A stretch of 39,605 nucleotides of DNA. It comes from a virus. The position numbers and the translations under genes are program-made. Position 1 is the stretch's first letter. Every line of letters begins with the position of its first letter. Positions 7,738 through 15,967 of the stretch are shown piece by piece. The stretch covers positions 1-39,605 of IMG/VR virus record IMGVR_UViG_3300042894_004872, one strand, 5' to 3'. Under the pieces are notes generated by a model. It was not told where the DNA came from, did not search any database, and saw only the letters and a program-made list of their open reading frames with translations.

Positions 7738-8361
7738 ATGGAAAAATTCATACACAATTACTTATCTCAAACATACGTTTTAGAATTAACTAGTGTAACC
7801 AAATACAGTGTATTTAAGTTTGATGGTGATGCTTTATATAAAATTAATGATGTCTCAAAATTTAGGTCTTTTGAATCACCTAATATATTATTATCAGAAT
7901 TTAAGACAATATTCTTTTTAACTGAAGAAGAATTAAAACCAATTATATTTTCATGGGCTAAAACGTTAAAAGAAGATGTCAACTTAGATAGGTATTGGGA
8001 ATATATCGATTCTTTATTTCCAGTTGCACAACATGTTGCTACAACCCTTCTTGGTTTGGATTTGGTTTCCGTTCAACCAATGTCAGCACCAATAGGTGAA
8101 TTGATGTATCTTGATTATCAATATGGTGTTGACCCTATTGATGAGACTATGAGTGCAACTACTGGTAGAAGAAGTCCAATTAATAGAAATGTTAGAGCAT
8201 ACGATGAAGAAACCTATAGACAAAATGTATTACAAGTGGCTGAACATTATAATACAACAACAAATATTGAAATGACTTTAAATGATAGAGATAACGAAAA
8301 TGGTGTTTATAAAGCAATACAAAAATGGAGTAATCTTATTGGAATTTCTAGTCGAGAATAA
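7738..8361 (+). CDS. Unknown protein with a T4 gp23-like capsid segment
   Basis: 207 residues from the ATG at 7738 (a TTG at 7732 is less likely). Residues about 1-85 share a pattern with the protein at 23559: YL..xY...L, then IFxLxExEL..I...WA. Residues about 95-135 read LFPVAQHVATTLLGLDLVS, then VQPMSAPIGELMYLDYQYG, which strongly resembles the conserved dI.(G/S)VQPM..P.G region of T4-type major capsid proteins. The rest of a ~500-residue capsid protein is missing. It may be a small virion protein, a capsid-interacting protein or a fragment. It lies downstream of infC. Confidence 0.55.
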   Translation: MEKFIHNYLSQTYVLELTSVTKYSVFKFDGDALYKINDVSKFRSFESPNILLSEFKTIFFLTEEELKPIIFSWAKTLKEDVNLDRYWEYIDSLFPVAQHVATTLLGLDLVSVQPMSAPIGELMYLDYQYGVDPIDETMSATTGRRSPINRNVRAYDEETYRQNVLQVAEHYNTTTNIEMTLNDRDNENGVYKAIQKWSNLIGISSRE

Positions 8362-8400
8362 AAAAAATAAAATAATACTATGAAATTAAAATATTTTTAG

Positions 8401-8408
8401 TATATTTG
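8401..8408 (+). promoter_or_regulatory. Promoter -7 box upstream of 8422
   Basis: TATATTTG at 8401-8408, 14 bases before the start at 8422. No TTG at the expected -33 distance, so weaker than others. Confidence 0.55.
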
Positions 8409-8421
8409 TAAAACAAAAAGA

Positions 8422-8751
8422 ATGGAATTTAACATATTAAAAACCAGACGAGGTAAATTACATAATAAAATAAATACTGAATTATCTAAAAATGAAGTGA
8501 ATATTGATGTAATATTAAACTACGTTGACCAATATGAAAAGGATAACCTTGAAACTATTGAGAAATTAAAAAGATTAAAAACATTAGAGACCAAAAAGAT
8601 AAACGGAGCTCTAAAACAGACGATAAATGTGCATGGACCAATAACTAAAATTCTTATTGGTTCAGCAACAAAAAGAATATATGGTGCTTTACTAGAGAAT
8701 GAAGCAAAAGAAAATATAATTAAAAGAGTTTTAAAATGGATAAAGATATGA
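8422..8751 (+). CDS. Small basic helical protein, unknown
   Basis: 109 residues, rich in Lys, Glu and Leu, apparently all helical, with a basic C-terminus (NIIKRVLKWIKI). The stop overlaps the next start as ATGA at 8748. No recognised family or catalytic motif. Confidence 0.65.
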   Translation: MEFNILKTRRGKLHNKINTELSKNEVNIDVILNYVDQYEKDNLETIEKLKRLKTLETKKINGALKQTINVHGPITKILIGSATKRIYGALLENEAKENIIKRVLKWIKI

Positions 8752-9266
8752 CAAAAACAAAATTGAAAATTTTTGACTTTGATGGTACTTTGGTTGAAAC
8801 ACCATTACCAGATATGGGTAGAATCACGTATAACAAAAAAACTGGCAAAGCATGGCCATATGAAGGATGGTGGGGTAGACATGAATCATTAGATATGGAC
8901 ATATTTGATATGCCAACAGTTGATGATGTTGAAATCGATTACAATCGTGAAAAAGCTAACCCAGATACTATTATGGTAATGTTAACTGGTCGTATGATTA
9001 AATTGAAAGATTACGTTAAAAAAATTCTTGATTCAAAAGGATTTGAGTTCGATGAATATTGTTACAATAGAGGTGGAAACACTGATATTGAAAAGATGCG
9101 AACAATGGAGACACTATTGGATAAATATCCTAATGTTGTTGAATTAGAAATGTGGGATGACCGTATGGAGCATATACCAACATTTGAACAATGGGGTAAA
9201 GCTCAGTGTTTAAATGGTAGGTTGAAAGAATTCAGTATAAACTTGGTGCCAGCTAACCGACACTAA
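8748..9266 (+). CDS. HAD phosphatase of the Swiss Army Knife RNA-repair type
   Basis: 172 residues from the ATGA start at 8748 (an ATG at 8736 is also in frame). Motif I is FDFDGTLVETP, motif II is VMLTGR, and motif IV is WDDRMEHIPTFEQW. WPYEGWWGR between motifs I and II and the final DDRxxHixxF pattern are what I associate with HAD_SAK family domains, found fused to or near RNA ligases and kinases in RNA-repair proteins. An end-healing role is therefore likely, but no ligase is visible in this window. Followed by a strong terminator. Confidence 0.75.
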   Translation: MTKTKLKIFDFDGTLVETPLPDMGRITYNKKTGKAWPYEGWWGRHESLDMDIFDMPTVDDVEIDYNREKANPDTIMVMLTGRMIKLKDYVKKILDSKGFEFDEYCYNRGGNTDIEKMRTMETLLDKYPNVVELEMWDDRMEHIPTFEQWGKAQCLNGRLKEFSINLVPANRH

Positions 9267-9270
9267 AATT

Positions 9271-9296
9271 AAACCCACATTATTGTGGGTTTTTTT
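9271..9296 (+). terminator. Intrinsic terminator
   Basis: AAACCCACA (9271-9279) pairs with TGTGGGTTT (9284-9292) around a TTAT loop: nine perfect pairs followed by a T run to 9296. Ends the 8422-9266 unit. Confidence 0.9.
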
Positions 9297-9305
9297 ATTT
9301 AAAAT

Positions 9306-9336
9306 TTGTTTTTATTAAATAATTTTAGTATATTTG
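9306..9336 (+). promoter_or_regulatory. Promoter giving a leaderless transcript for 9341
   Basis: TTG at 9306-9308, 20-base spacer, TATATTTG at 9329-9336, then TAAT and ATG at 9341. Directly follows the terminator, so this is a fresh transcription unit. Confidence 0.82.
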
Positions 9337-9340
9337 TAAT

Positions 9341-9859
9341 ATGGATAAGACAATAAGAAAAAAATTAAGTAAATCTAAAGATGGTTTTGATTTAAACCCA
9401 ATCTTAGATTTCATGGAAAAAAGTGGGATTGAATACCGAGATAGGACTTTAAAAGGACCTTTAGGTATTGCAACTTTTTATTGTGTATTTTTGGATATCA
9501 GTAAACTAAAACACACATTCAACAATAAAATGATTGCTTATGTCATACTGCATGAAACTGGTCATTTCAAACGAATTGAAAAGATGGGTAAAGAACATGT
9601 TATCAATATGATGTCCAATACTAATTTTGAGTCTTTTTCAGACCATATTATCCAAGAAGAAATGACTGCTGATAGATATGCTTGTCATATCTTTAAAACA
9701 TTAACAAATGAATACCTATCCAGAGAAATAACACAACAATTAAACATTAAATCAAATAGGGATAGATATGTAAATCAAACACGAGGGATGTTTGGTAAAA
9801 TAACAAACGAACAAACATACAAACAATACTTAGAACAGTTTGTTGAAGAAAAAAAATAA
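9341..9859 (+). CDS. HExxH zinc metallopeptidase-like protein
   Basis: 172 residues. AYVILHETGHFKR near residue 70 is an HExxH zinc motif; about 40 residues later EEMTADRYACHIF supplies a Glu-rich helix like the third-ligand helix of IrrE/ImmA-type and other gluzincin peptidases. No signal peptide or membrane segment, so cytoplasmic. ImmA/IrrE enzymes cut repressors; a host regulator or defence protein is a possible target, but this is inference. First gene of a unit continuing into RNase R. Confidence 0.72.
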   Translation: MDKTIRKKLSKSKDGFDLNPILDFMEKSGIEYRDRTLKGPLGIATFYCVFLDISKLKHTFNNKMIAYVILHETGHFKRIEKMGKEHVINMMSNTNFESFSDHIIQEEMTADRYACHIFKTLTNEYLSREITQQLNIKSNRDRYVNQTRGMFGKITNEQTYKQYLEQFVEEKK

Positions 9860-9861
9860 TT

Positions 9862-11808
9862 ATGATTAAAATAAACGATATATTAGAAGGTAAAATTAGC
9901 ATGAATGCTAGTGGTTCTGCATACTTGGTTAGCACGGACTTACCAAAAGACATTTACTTAAGTAAAAATAACACAAACAAATCACTACACCTAGATACAG
10001 TTAAGGTTCGTGTCATTCAAGGCAATGGTCGAAGCATTGAAGGTGAGGTGGTTGAGATTGTTGAAAGATTTAGGACAGAATTTGTTGGAACTATTCAAAT
10101 AAGTCCAAAATACGCATTCTTTGTACCAGATAGCAATAAGATATCAATTGACTTTTTTATTCCATTAAATAATATTAATGGTGCGTTGGATGGTCAAAAG
10201 GTTGTTGCACAATTAACTGATTGGAAAGATGATGCTAAGAACCCTAACGGTAAGATAGTTAGAGTTATTGGTTATGCTGGTGAACACGAAACAGAGATAC
10301 ACAGTATCCTTGAGGAATATGGATTGCCATATGATTTCCCAGAAGATGTAATCGCTGAGGCTGATGCAATATCAACTGTAATCTCTGAAGCAGAGATAGA
10401 AAAACGTAGAGATATGCGTGATGTGCTTACATTCACGATTGACCCACATGATGCAAAAGACTTTGATGATGCTCTGAGTGTTGAATGGGTAAACGGTGAG
10501 TTATTCGTTGGTGTTCACATTGCTGACGTATCACATTACTTACGACCAGAAACAGAATTGGATAGAGAAGCTTATGGTAGGGGAACGAGTGTTTATCTTG
10601 TAGATAGATGTGTCCCTATGCTTCCAGAGAACTTGTCTAACGGACTTTGTTCACTAAGACCTAACGAAGATAAGCTTTGCTTCTCAGCAGTCTTTAAAAT
10701 CGACCATAATGGGCGTGTATTGGAAGAGTGGTTTGGTAGAACGGTTATCAACTCTGATAGACGATTCACATACGAAGAAGCTCAAGCCGTAATTGAGGGT
10801 GGTACTTTAGATATACCTTTTCAGTCAACTAGTACATTTACTGTTATGAATAAGAATTTAGAGAAAGCTATATTGAACTTAGATAAGCTAGCGAAGAAAA
10901 TGCGTAAGACTCGCTTACAAAAAGGTTCTATATCTTTTGACAAGCATGAAGTTAAGTTTAAATTGGATGAAAACAACAAACCAGTTGATATCATATTCAA
11001 GGTTGGCAAGGATTCTAACAAGCTTATTGAGGAATACATGTTGTTGGCTAACAGACACGTTGCTCAATACGTGAACAGTCGTCAGTATCCAATGGTAAAT
11101 CGTGCACACGAGAAACCAAACGAAGAAAAGTTAGAACAACTTAAAGACTTCTTGATTCAATTTGGTTACGACATCAAGATTAATACACCAGAAGAAACTA
11201 CCAAAACACTTAACAAGTTATTGTTGGATGTTAGAGGTACTGCTGAAGAAGAAATGATTAGCAACTTGGTTGTACGTACAATGCAAAAAGCTAACTATAT
11301 GACTAAGAATATAGGTCACTATGGTTTAGGGTTCAAGAACTATGCTCATTTTACTAGCCCAATTAGACGTTATCCAGATGTTATTGTTCATAGGTTATTG
11401 GGTATGTACTTGGATGGTACCTCTAAGTCATTACCAAATGTTGCTAAGTTAGATGCTAAGTGTGGTCACTTATCTGAAAGAGAGAAAAAAGCACAAAAAG
11501 CTGAGAGAGATAGTATCAAATACATGCAATGTATTTATATGTCTGATAACGTAGGTAAAGTATATAAGGGTATGGTTACTAGCGTTACTGACTATGGGTT
11601 ATTTGTTACTATTGAAGAAAATGGGTGTGATGGATTGGTACGTCTAACAGAAATTGGTGGTGATACTTATATTGCTGATACAGAAAACTATCGAGTTAAG
11701 GGTTATAATACTGGCGATATTATCCGTTTAGGTGATGAAGTTATTGTTGTTGTTAAATCAGTTGATATTGAAAAGAAAAATATTAACTTAACGTTATTAA
11801 GATTGTGA
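9862..11808 (+). CDS. rnr: Ribonuclease R (RNB-family exoribonuclease)
   Basis: 648 residues. The N-terminal part has cold-shock-like OB domains. The RNB domain starts at RDMRDVLTFTIDPHDAKDFD (about residue 185), carrying the catalytic aspartates in DPHDAKDFDDAL. GVHIADVSHYL, RGTSVYLVDR, LPENLSNGLCSLRP and FTSPIRRYPD follow. A C-terminal S1 domain (GKVYKGMVTSVTDYGLFV) ends the protein. RNase R degrades structured RNA 3' to 5' and, in bacteria, removes defective mRNAs during trans-translation with SmpB, which is encoded at 20735. Somewhat shorter than E. coli RNase R, mainly at both termini. Confidence 0.93.
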   Translation: MIKINDILEGKISMNASGSAYLVSTDLPKDIYLSKNNTNKSLHLDTVKVRVIQGNGRSIEGEVVEIVERFRTEFVGTIQISPKYAFFVPDSNKISIDFFIPLNNINGALDGQKVVAQLTDWKDDAKNPNGKIVRVIGYAGEHETEIHSILEEYGLPYDFPEDVIAEADAISTVISEAEIEKRRDMRDVLTFTIDPHDAKDFDDALSVEWVNGELFVGVHIADVSHYLRPETELDREAYGRGTSVYLVDRCVPMLPENLSNGLCSLRPNEDKLCFSAVFKIDHNGRVLEEWFGRTVINSDRRFTYEEAQAVIEGGTLDIPFQSTSTFTVMNKNLEKAILNLDKLAKKMRKTRLQKGSISFDKHEVKFKLDENNKPVDIIFKVGKDSNKLIEEYMLLANRHVAQYVNSRQYPMVNRAHEKPNEEKLEQLKDFLIQFGYDIKINTPEETTKTLNKLLLDVRGTAEEEMISNLVVRTMQKANYMTKNIGHYGLGFKNYAHFTSPIRRYPDVIVHRLLGMYLDGTSKSLPNVAKLDAKCGHLSEREKKAQKAERDSIKYMQCIYMSDNVGKVYKGMVTSVTDYGLFVTIEENGCDGLVRLTEIGGDTYIADTENYRVKGYNTGDIIRLGDEVIVVVKSVDIEKKNINLTLLRL

Positions 11809-11809
11809 T

Positions 11810-12751
11810 ATGAGTGATGAAAAGATTATAATTGATTTTATAACAAAAAATTATGAAGTTTCCATTGGAAGTATTGATTATGTTGTAGTTGATAAAGAAA
11901 ATAAAAAGGTTTATACTTACAACAAAAAAAAAGAAAAGAATCAGATTGAATCAATTCAATCTTTTAATAAGCATTTTATTGATATAATTGGTGATTTTGA
12001 AACAGATACTGGTGAGAGTAGTTTAAATGTATTACATCGTTGGTTTGTTTCAGAATCTAAGATTATTGGAAAAGATATGAATTATTTTTTAACTAAGTAT
12101 GATGGTAATTTAGGTAGTGAAATTAACCGAACTAAATTTTTAGATAAGTTTTCAAACACTACTAATAAAATGTTTTTAATTACTCAATTCAACACACACT
12201 ATGAATCAAAATATTTAAAACCAAAGCTACGTGAATATTTTAATATAATTGATATGTCATTGGGTAGTTATCAATTATATCATAATATTAAAAATGATTT
12301 TGATGATGATTTATCTTATTTTAGTAGAATAATTGAAGATATGTTTAATAAAGAATATTCTGATTACTTGTTTATTAAACTAAACAAATATGCTGATACA
12401 TTAAATAAAAAAACAAACTATGAAGATATTATAGAAAGTTATTCAGATGATTTAGAAAAAGAAACTGAATTACATAGACATAATATTATTAAATTTTTAA
12501 AAGATTGGTACCATATAAATGTTCTTGGTGATAAGCTAATGCCATTATTTAAGGAATTTGTTATCAGAATGGGACCAACTGATTGGGTTGTTATTTGGAT
12601 TGGTCAAGGTGTTTTGACTACAGAAAAATTATTAAATCATTTTAAAGATGAAAAAGAGTATAGTAAAATTTATATAAAACAGCGTTATGAGGATTGGTAT
12701 GCTGAAAAAATAGTTGAAGTGTCTGAGAGTTACATGAAAAATTCTTGGTAA
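11810..12751 (+). CDS. Unknown soluble protein
   Basis: 313 residues beginning one base after the RNase R stop, so co-translated with it. Rich in Asn, Lys, Asp and Tyr, mostly helical. A more hydrophobic segment, MGPTDWVVIWIGQGVLTTE near residue 255, is the most distinctive part. No family recognised. The position after RNase R suggests a related RNA role only weakly. Confidence 0.65.
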   Translation: MSDEKIIIDFITKNYEVSIGSIDYVVVDKENKKVYTYNKKKEKNQIESIQSFNKHFIDIIGDFETDTGESSLNVLHRWFVSESKIIGKDMNYFLTKYDGNLGSEINRTKFLDKFSNTTNKMFLITQFNTHYESKYLKPKLREYFNIIDMSLGSYQLYHNIKNDFDDDLSYFSRIIEDMFNKEYSDYLFIKLNKYADTLNKKTNYEDIIESYSDDLEKETELHRHNIIKFLKDWYHINVLGDKLMPLFKEFVIRMGPTDWVVIWIGQGVLTTEKLLNHFKDEKEYSKIYIKQRYEDWYAEKIVEVSESYMKNSW

Positions 12752-12754
12752 TAT

Positions 12755-12784
12755 TTGATTTTTTAAAAAAATAGCGTATATTTG
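12755..12784 (+). promoter_or_regulatory. Promoter giving a leaderless transcript for the RlpA-like gene
   Basis: TTG at 12755-12757, 19-base spacer, TATATTTG at 12777-12784, then TAAT and ATG at 12789. Same layout as at 9341. Confidence 0.82.
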
Positions 12785-12788
12785 TAAT

Positions 12789-13121
12789 ATGAAAAAAATA
12801 ATTTTATTAATTTTATTGGTTGGTTTGAGTTCTTTAACTTTCATTTCTGAATCTAAAGAACATAATTGCACAGCTACATGGTATGATACAAAACTACACC
12901 CTAAAGTCCGTAGAGAACATTCAACAGCGGCATTTAATCATTATAATAAAGGTACTAAATTGATTGTTAAAAACGTTACAAACAACAAGATTGATACTGT
13001 AGAAATTACAGATAGAAATGGTTGTGGTTACAATCACATTGATTTATCTAAAGAATCGTTTAATAAAATATCTGACCATAAATTGGGTAGAATAAAAGTT
13101 ATTGTTAAAAAAGTAATTTAA
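12789..13121 (+). CDS. Secreted RlpA-like double-psi beta-barrel protein
   Basis: 110 residues. Residues 1-21 (MKKIILLILLVGLSSLTFIS) are a clear signal peptide. The mature part has CTATWYDTKLH, STAAF, KGTKLIVKN and ITDRNGCGYNHIDLS, matching RlpA: A(S/T)WYG, TAA, GT.v.V.n, inDR and IDLS. RlpA domains bind or cut denuded peptidoglycan glycan strands. The catalytic Asp of the DR motif is present. Export to the periplasm in a phage suggests a role in cell-wall remodelling or lysis timing. It is transcribed alone from a leaderless promoter. Confidence 0.82.
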   Translation: MKKIILLILLVGLSSLTFISESKEHNCTATWYDTKLHPKVRREHSTAAFNHYNKGTKLIVKNVTNNKIDTVEITDRNGCGYNHIDLSKESFNKISDHKLGRIKVIVKKVI

Positions 13122-13124
13122 AAC

Positions 13125-13155
13125 TTGCAATATCGAAATATTATTCATACATTTG
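13125..13155 (+). promoter_or_regulatory. Promoter for 13176
   Basis: TTG at 13125-13127, 20-base spacer, TACATTTG at 13148-13155; ATG at 13176. The TTG is the -33 element, which argues against using it as a start codon. Confidence 0.8.
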
Positions 13156-13175
13156 TAAAAAATAAACATTATTAT

Positions 13176-13727
13176 ATGAAATATTCAGTAAGAATATCTG
13201 GCTATGGTTCGGAGTTAACCATAGGGTCAGTAACAGAAGAAGAAAAAGAAATCCTTTCAAATACAGAGAAAGATATCTATGAAATTGTTAACGAAGACTT
13301 AGAAGAAGTTAGTGGTAGTTGGAGTGAAATTGATGACCAATTCCATGGTTTTGGTGCAACAACTCCTTTTACGGTTACTATCGAAGATGAACAAGGTAAC
13401 GAGTTGTATGAAATCAATGATGAATCTAAGTATAAGCATGATACAGATGATTTCGAATTGTTTGAAACTGATAGTCCAGAAATCGATGCAACACAAGACT
13501 TGTTGGTTTGTTACACTAGTGAAAAAGGTACCTTTTTCTTAGGGTATGTTGAGTTAGAAGGTGAGTTTGATTTAACCAAGTTAAAAATAGTTATATCAGA
13601 TATTGAAGTTGATGATGATTTTTACTTTGGTGAAATTATATCTAGTGTTCTTTATGATGGTGAAGAATTAGACAACTTTGGTGGTGACACAGATGGTAAA
13701 TCGTTTGATATTTATAAAAACTTTTAA
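13176..13727 (+). CDS. Acidic beta-rich protein, unknown
   Basis: 183 residues from the ATG at 13176, just after a good promoter. Strongly acidic, with alternating hydrophobic strands (YSVRISGYGSELTIGSV; FTVTIEDEQGNELYEI). No cysteine or histidine cluster or catalytic motif. No family recognised. It precedes the glycosyltransferase by nine bases. Confidence 0.68.
   Translation: MKYSVRISGYGSELTIGSVTEEEKEILSNTEKDIYEIVNEDLEEVSGSWSEIDDQFHGFGATTPFTVTIEDEQGNELYEINDESKYKHDTDDFELFETDSPEIDATQDLLVCYTSEKGTFFLGYVELEGEFDLTKLKIVISDIEVDDDFYFGEIISSVLYDGEELDNFGGDTDGKSFDIYKNF
13707..13721 (+). promoter_or_regulatory. AT-rich GATATTTAT motif before the glycosyltransferase
   Basis: GATATTTATAAAAAC, 15 bases before the start at 13737. 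Resembles motifs at 18418, 21197 and 23970. It could be a non-host-type promoter element, but the genome is AT-rich and this copy lies in coding sequence. Confidence 0.3.
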
Positions 13728-13736
13728 TTAAATAAA

Positions 13737-15038
13737 ATGAAAATTTCTGATACTTTAAAGAATATATTTTTGTATGGTAACAAATACAAAACACATTCAG
13801 AAGCTGTAATCATAGCTTGTTATTTTAATCCACAAGGTAATCCTTACAGATTAATAGCCTTTAACAAGTTTTATGACTCAATCAAGCATTTGAACCATAG
13901 AATCGTTGAATGTGTAATTGGTGATACTCAAGCAGAGTTACCAGAAACTGAGTTCATAACTAGGATTCATACTCCAAGTTTGTTATGGCACAAAGAGTCT
14001 TTATTGAATAAGATTGTATCTGAGTTACCAAAGAAGTTCAAATATGTATTTTGGTTGGATACTGATGTAATCTTCACCAATAAAAATTGGTTGGTCGAAA
14101 GTGTTGAGTCATTGCAAACAAACAACATCATGCAACCATTTGAATACTGTGTTCACTTGGACCAAGATGAAACAGACCCATCATTTAACCTTGATAGTTA
14201 TAGAATATCTTCTCGTGACCCTAAGTTAAGACACCCTAAGATGTGGAGAAGCTTCTGTGCAAATCATAATGAATCAGCTGATTTATCTTGTGATGTAAAC
14301 TATGATAAACATGGTCACGTTGGATTTGCTTGGGGTGCTAGACGTGAAATACTAGATACGATGCCTTTATACGACAAAGCACTTATCGGTGGTGCAGACC
14401 ATGTGATGTGTCACGCAGCAGCTGGTCATATTGGTCACTCTTGTATAACAAAAGCTTTTACTGAAAACATTAAAGAAATCAATGAATGGTCAACTAAATT
14501 TTACGCTTTAGTGCAAGGTAAAATAGGATACGTTAAAGGTGATTTGTATCATATTTGGCACGGTGATTTGGGTAAACGACAATATCTAAAAAGAATTCAA
14601 GATTTTTCATCAACATTGAATGAGATAAATGAGAAAGATGAAAATGGTCTTTATAAAACAAGTGTTGGTGGTGAGTATATGGAAGAATATTTTAATTATC
14701 GAGAAAATACTAAAACAGATGCTGGTTCAGAACCACCATTAAAAATCACGTCTAAAACTGATAAACGTAAAGATGTTATTCATAAATTGGGTGAAATAAG
14801 AGAGCAAAAATCTATAAAACAAAACATGAGTAGAGAAGAAGCTTATGAACACTATAAATATTATCACCCAACTCGTGATGATTCATTTATTGAATCTTTG
14901 GTATTGGGTTATTTAACTAACTCAACTGTTGAAGGTTCTTTATTGGGTGGAGATATATTAGGTGCAGTTATTGGTGACGCACTTAACGATACTGATGATT
15001 TTAGTGGTGGTGAATATATTAATGATAACTTTTCATAA
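13737..15038 (+). CDS. GT-A-type glycosyltransferase
   Basis: 433 residues. VIIACYFNPQGNPYR opens a Rossmann-like fold. YVFWLDTDVIF near residue 105 carries the DxD nucleotide-sugar and metal motif. GHVGFAWGARREIL, LIGGADHVMCHAA and YHIWHGDLGKRQY follow as in polypeptide-type GT-A enzymes. The last ~100 residues are a separate tail with EEAYEHYKYYHPTRDDSF and a glycine-rich LGGDILGAVIGDAL. The acceptor could be phage DNA, virion protein or host surface; the sequence does not tell. It ends in a shared hairpin opposite a minus-strand endonuclease gene. Confidence 0.8.
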   Translation: MKISDTLKNIFLYGNKYKTHSEAVIIACYFNPQGNPYRLIAFNKFYDSIKHLNHRIVECVIGDTQAELPETEFITRIHTPSLLWHKESLLNKIVSELPKKFKYVFWLDTDVIFTNKNWLVESVESLQTNNIMQPFEYCVHLDQDETDPSFNLDSYRISSRDPKLRHPKMWRSFCANHNESADLSCDVNYDKHGHVGFAWGARREILDTMPLYDKALIGGADHVMCHAAAGHIGHSCITKAFTENIKEINEWSTKFYALVQGKIGYVKGDLYHIWHGDLGKRQYLKRIQDFSSTLNEINEKDENGLYKTSVGGEYMEEYFNYRENTKTDAGSEPPLKITSKTDKRKDVIHKLGEIREQKSIKQNMSREEAYEHYKYYHPTRDDSFIESLVLGYLTNSTVEGSLLGGDILGAVIGDALNDTDDFSGGEYINDNFS

Positions 15039-15050
15039 GTTATCATTAAT
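15018..15050. terminator. Bidirectional terminator-like hairpin between convergent genes
   Basis: ATTAATGATAACTT (15018-15031) and AAGTTATCATTAAT (15037-15050) form a perfect 14-bp stem with a TTCAT loop. It covers the ends of the converging genes. No long T run, so termination strength is uncertain. Confidence 0.6.
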
Positions 15051-15701
15051 AATATTTGTAATAATCTCTAAATATTTTTTAGCTCTATCTGGTTTAAAAT
15101 ATTTAAAGTCGCTAGTATCAATAATACAAAAAGATATTTTATTCTCTATACAAGCTTGTATTTTACGTTTATCGTTATTTTGTGTTTTTGTTAATTTATC
15201 AACACCAAATATTGGTTCATAATGAAAAATACCATTAATTTCGAATGCTAATTTTAATGATGGAATATAGATATCTAATTCTGCTTTAATTGCGTCTCTA
15301 TTATTATAATCTATTGGTAAGTTAGGATAAACTAGGGTTAATTGTTCTTCTAACCATATTTCAAGTTTAGACCTATTATTACCAGTTGTTTTATGTGCGT
15401 TAGAATATTTGGATGCACATGATTTAGAACAAAAACTGTTAGGGTATAAGAGTAATTGTGATGGGTGTCTCTGAATTGTTTTATCACATATAACACAATT
15501 AACACCAACTTTTTTAATTTTACTAATATTGGTACATTTATTTGAACAATGTTTACATGATTCCTTGCGTTTAGGGTTCATGGCGTTTCTAATAGTAATT
15601 TTAGTTTTAAAAAAAGTGTCAGAACATACCTCACATTCTAATGGTAGTAAATCTTTTTCTTTTGAGTTTTGATACTCTAGGTCATCAAATAGTTTCTTCA
15701 T
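15033..15701 (-). CDS. Zinc-finger homing endonuclease, Vsr/EDxHD-like type
   Basis: 222 residues from the ATG at 15701. The N-terminal half has several CxxC and CxxxC pairs (CEVCSDTFF; CKHCSNKC; CVICDKT; CSKSCASKY), two or more zinc fingers. From about residue 125, KLEIWLEEQL, ELDIYIPSLKLAFEINGIFH and NDKRKIQACIEN match the E...ELDIYiP...lAfEinG..H...D..K pattern of Vsr-like homing endonucleases. It is on the opposite strand to the surrounding genes, typical of a free-standing mobile gene. The start is preceded by ATATTTATAG on its own strand. Confidence 0.78.
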   Translation of the reverse strand: MKKLFDDLEYQNSKEKDLLPLECEVCSDTFFKTKITIRNAMNPKRKESCKHCSNKCTNISKIKKVGVNCVICDKTIQRHPSQLLLYPNSFCSKSCASKYSNAHKTTGNNRSKLEIWLEEQLTLVYPNLPIDYNNRDAIKAELDIYIPSLKLAFEINGIFHYEPIFGVDKLTKTQNNDKRKIQACIENKISFCIIDTSDFKYFKPDRAKKYLEIITNIINDNL

Positions 15702-15763
15702 ATCTATAAATATAATCAATTTTATTAAAAAGTCAAATTCTCACAATAAAGTTGCACATTTTA

Positions 15764-15794
15764 TTGATTTATAATTAAATTATTAGTACCTTTG
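15764..15794 (+). promoter_or_regulatory. Promoter for the small membrane gene at 15808
   Basis: TTG at 15764-15766, 20-base spacer, TACCTTTG at 15787-15794; ATG at 15808. Confidence 0.78.
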
Positions 15795-15807
15795 TAAAAT
15801 ATAAAAT

Positions 15808-15909
15808 ATGGAAGTGGTAAAAACAATCGTTGAAATAGTGGGTATTATTGCATTTATAGGTATGTGTATAATTGTATTGGCACCATCTGATTTTAGTAAT
15901 AAAAAATAA
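15808..15909 (+). CDS. Small single-pass membrane protein
   Basis: 33 residues with one hydrophobic helix (IVEIVGIIAFIGMCIIVLA) and a short polar tail. A good promoter lies 14 bases upstream. Followed by a 58-base AT-rich gap with a small inverted repeat (TTCTAG...CTAGAA). Function unknown. Confidence 0.55.
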   Translation: MEVVKTIVEIVGIIAFIGMCIIVLAPSDFSNKK

Positions 15910-15967
15910 ACGACATAGGTTCTAGCTGTGGACAGTTCTTATTTGAACTAGAAAAAAATAAAAAAAT

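Noticed and set aside
13299-13542. ORFs on both strands inside the 13176 gene
   Set aside because: They are out of frame within a longer promoter-led gene and have no start context or recognisable product.
14962-15222. ORF in another frame across the glycosyltransferase end
   Set aside because: It overlaps the glycosyltransferase tail and the minus-strand endonuclease, and its hydrophobic composition comes from reading antisense AT-rich code.
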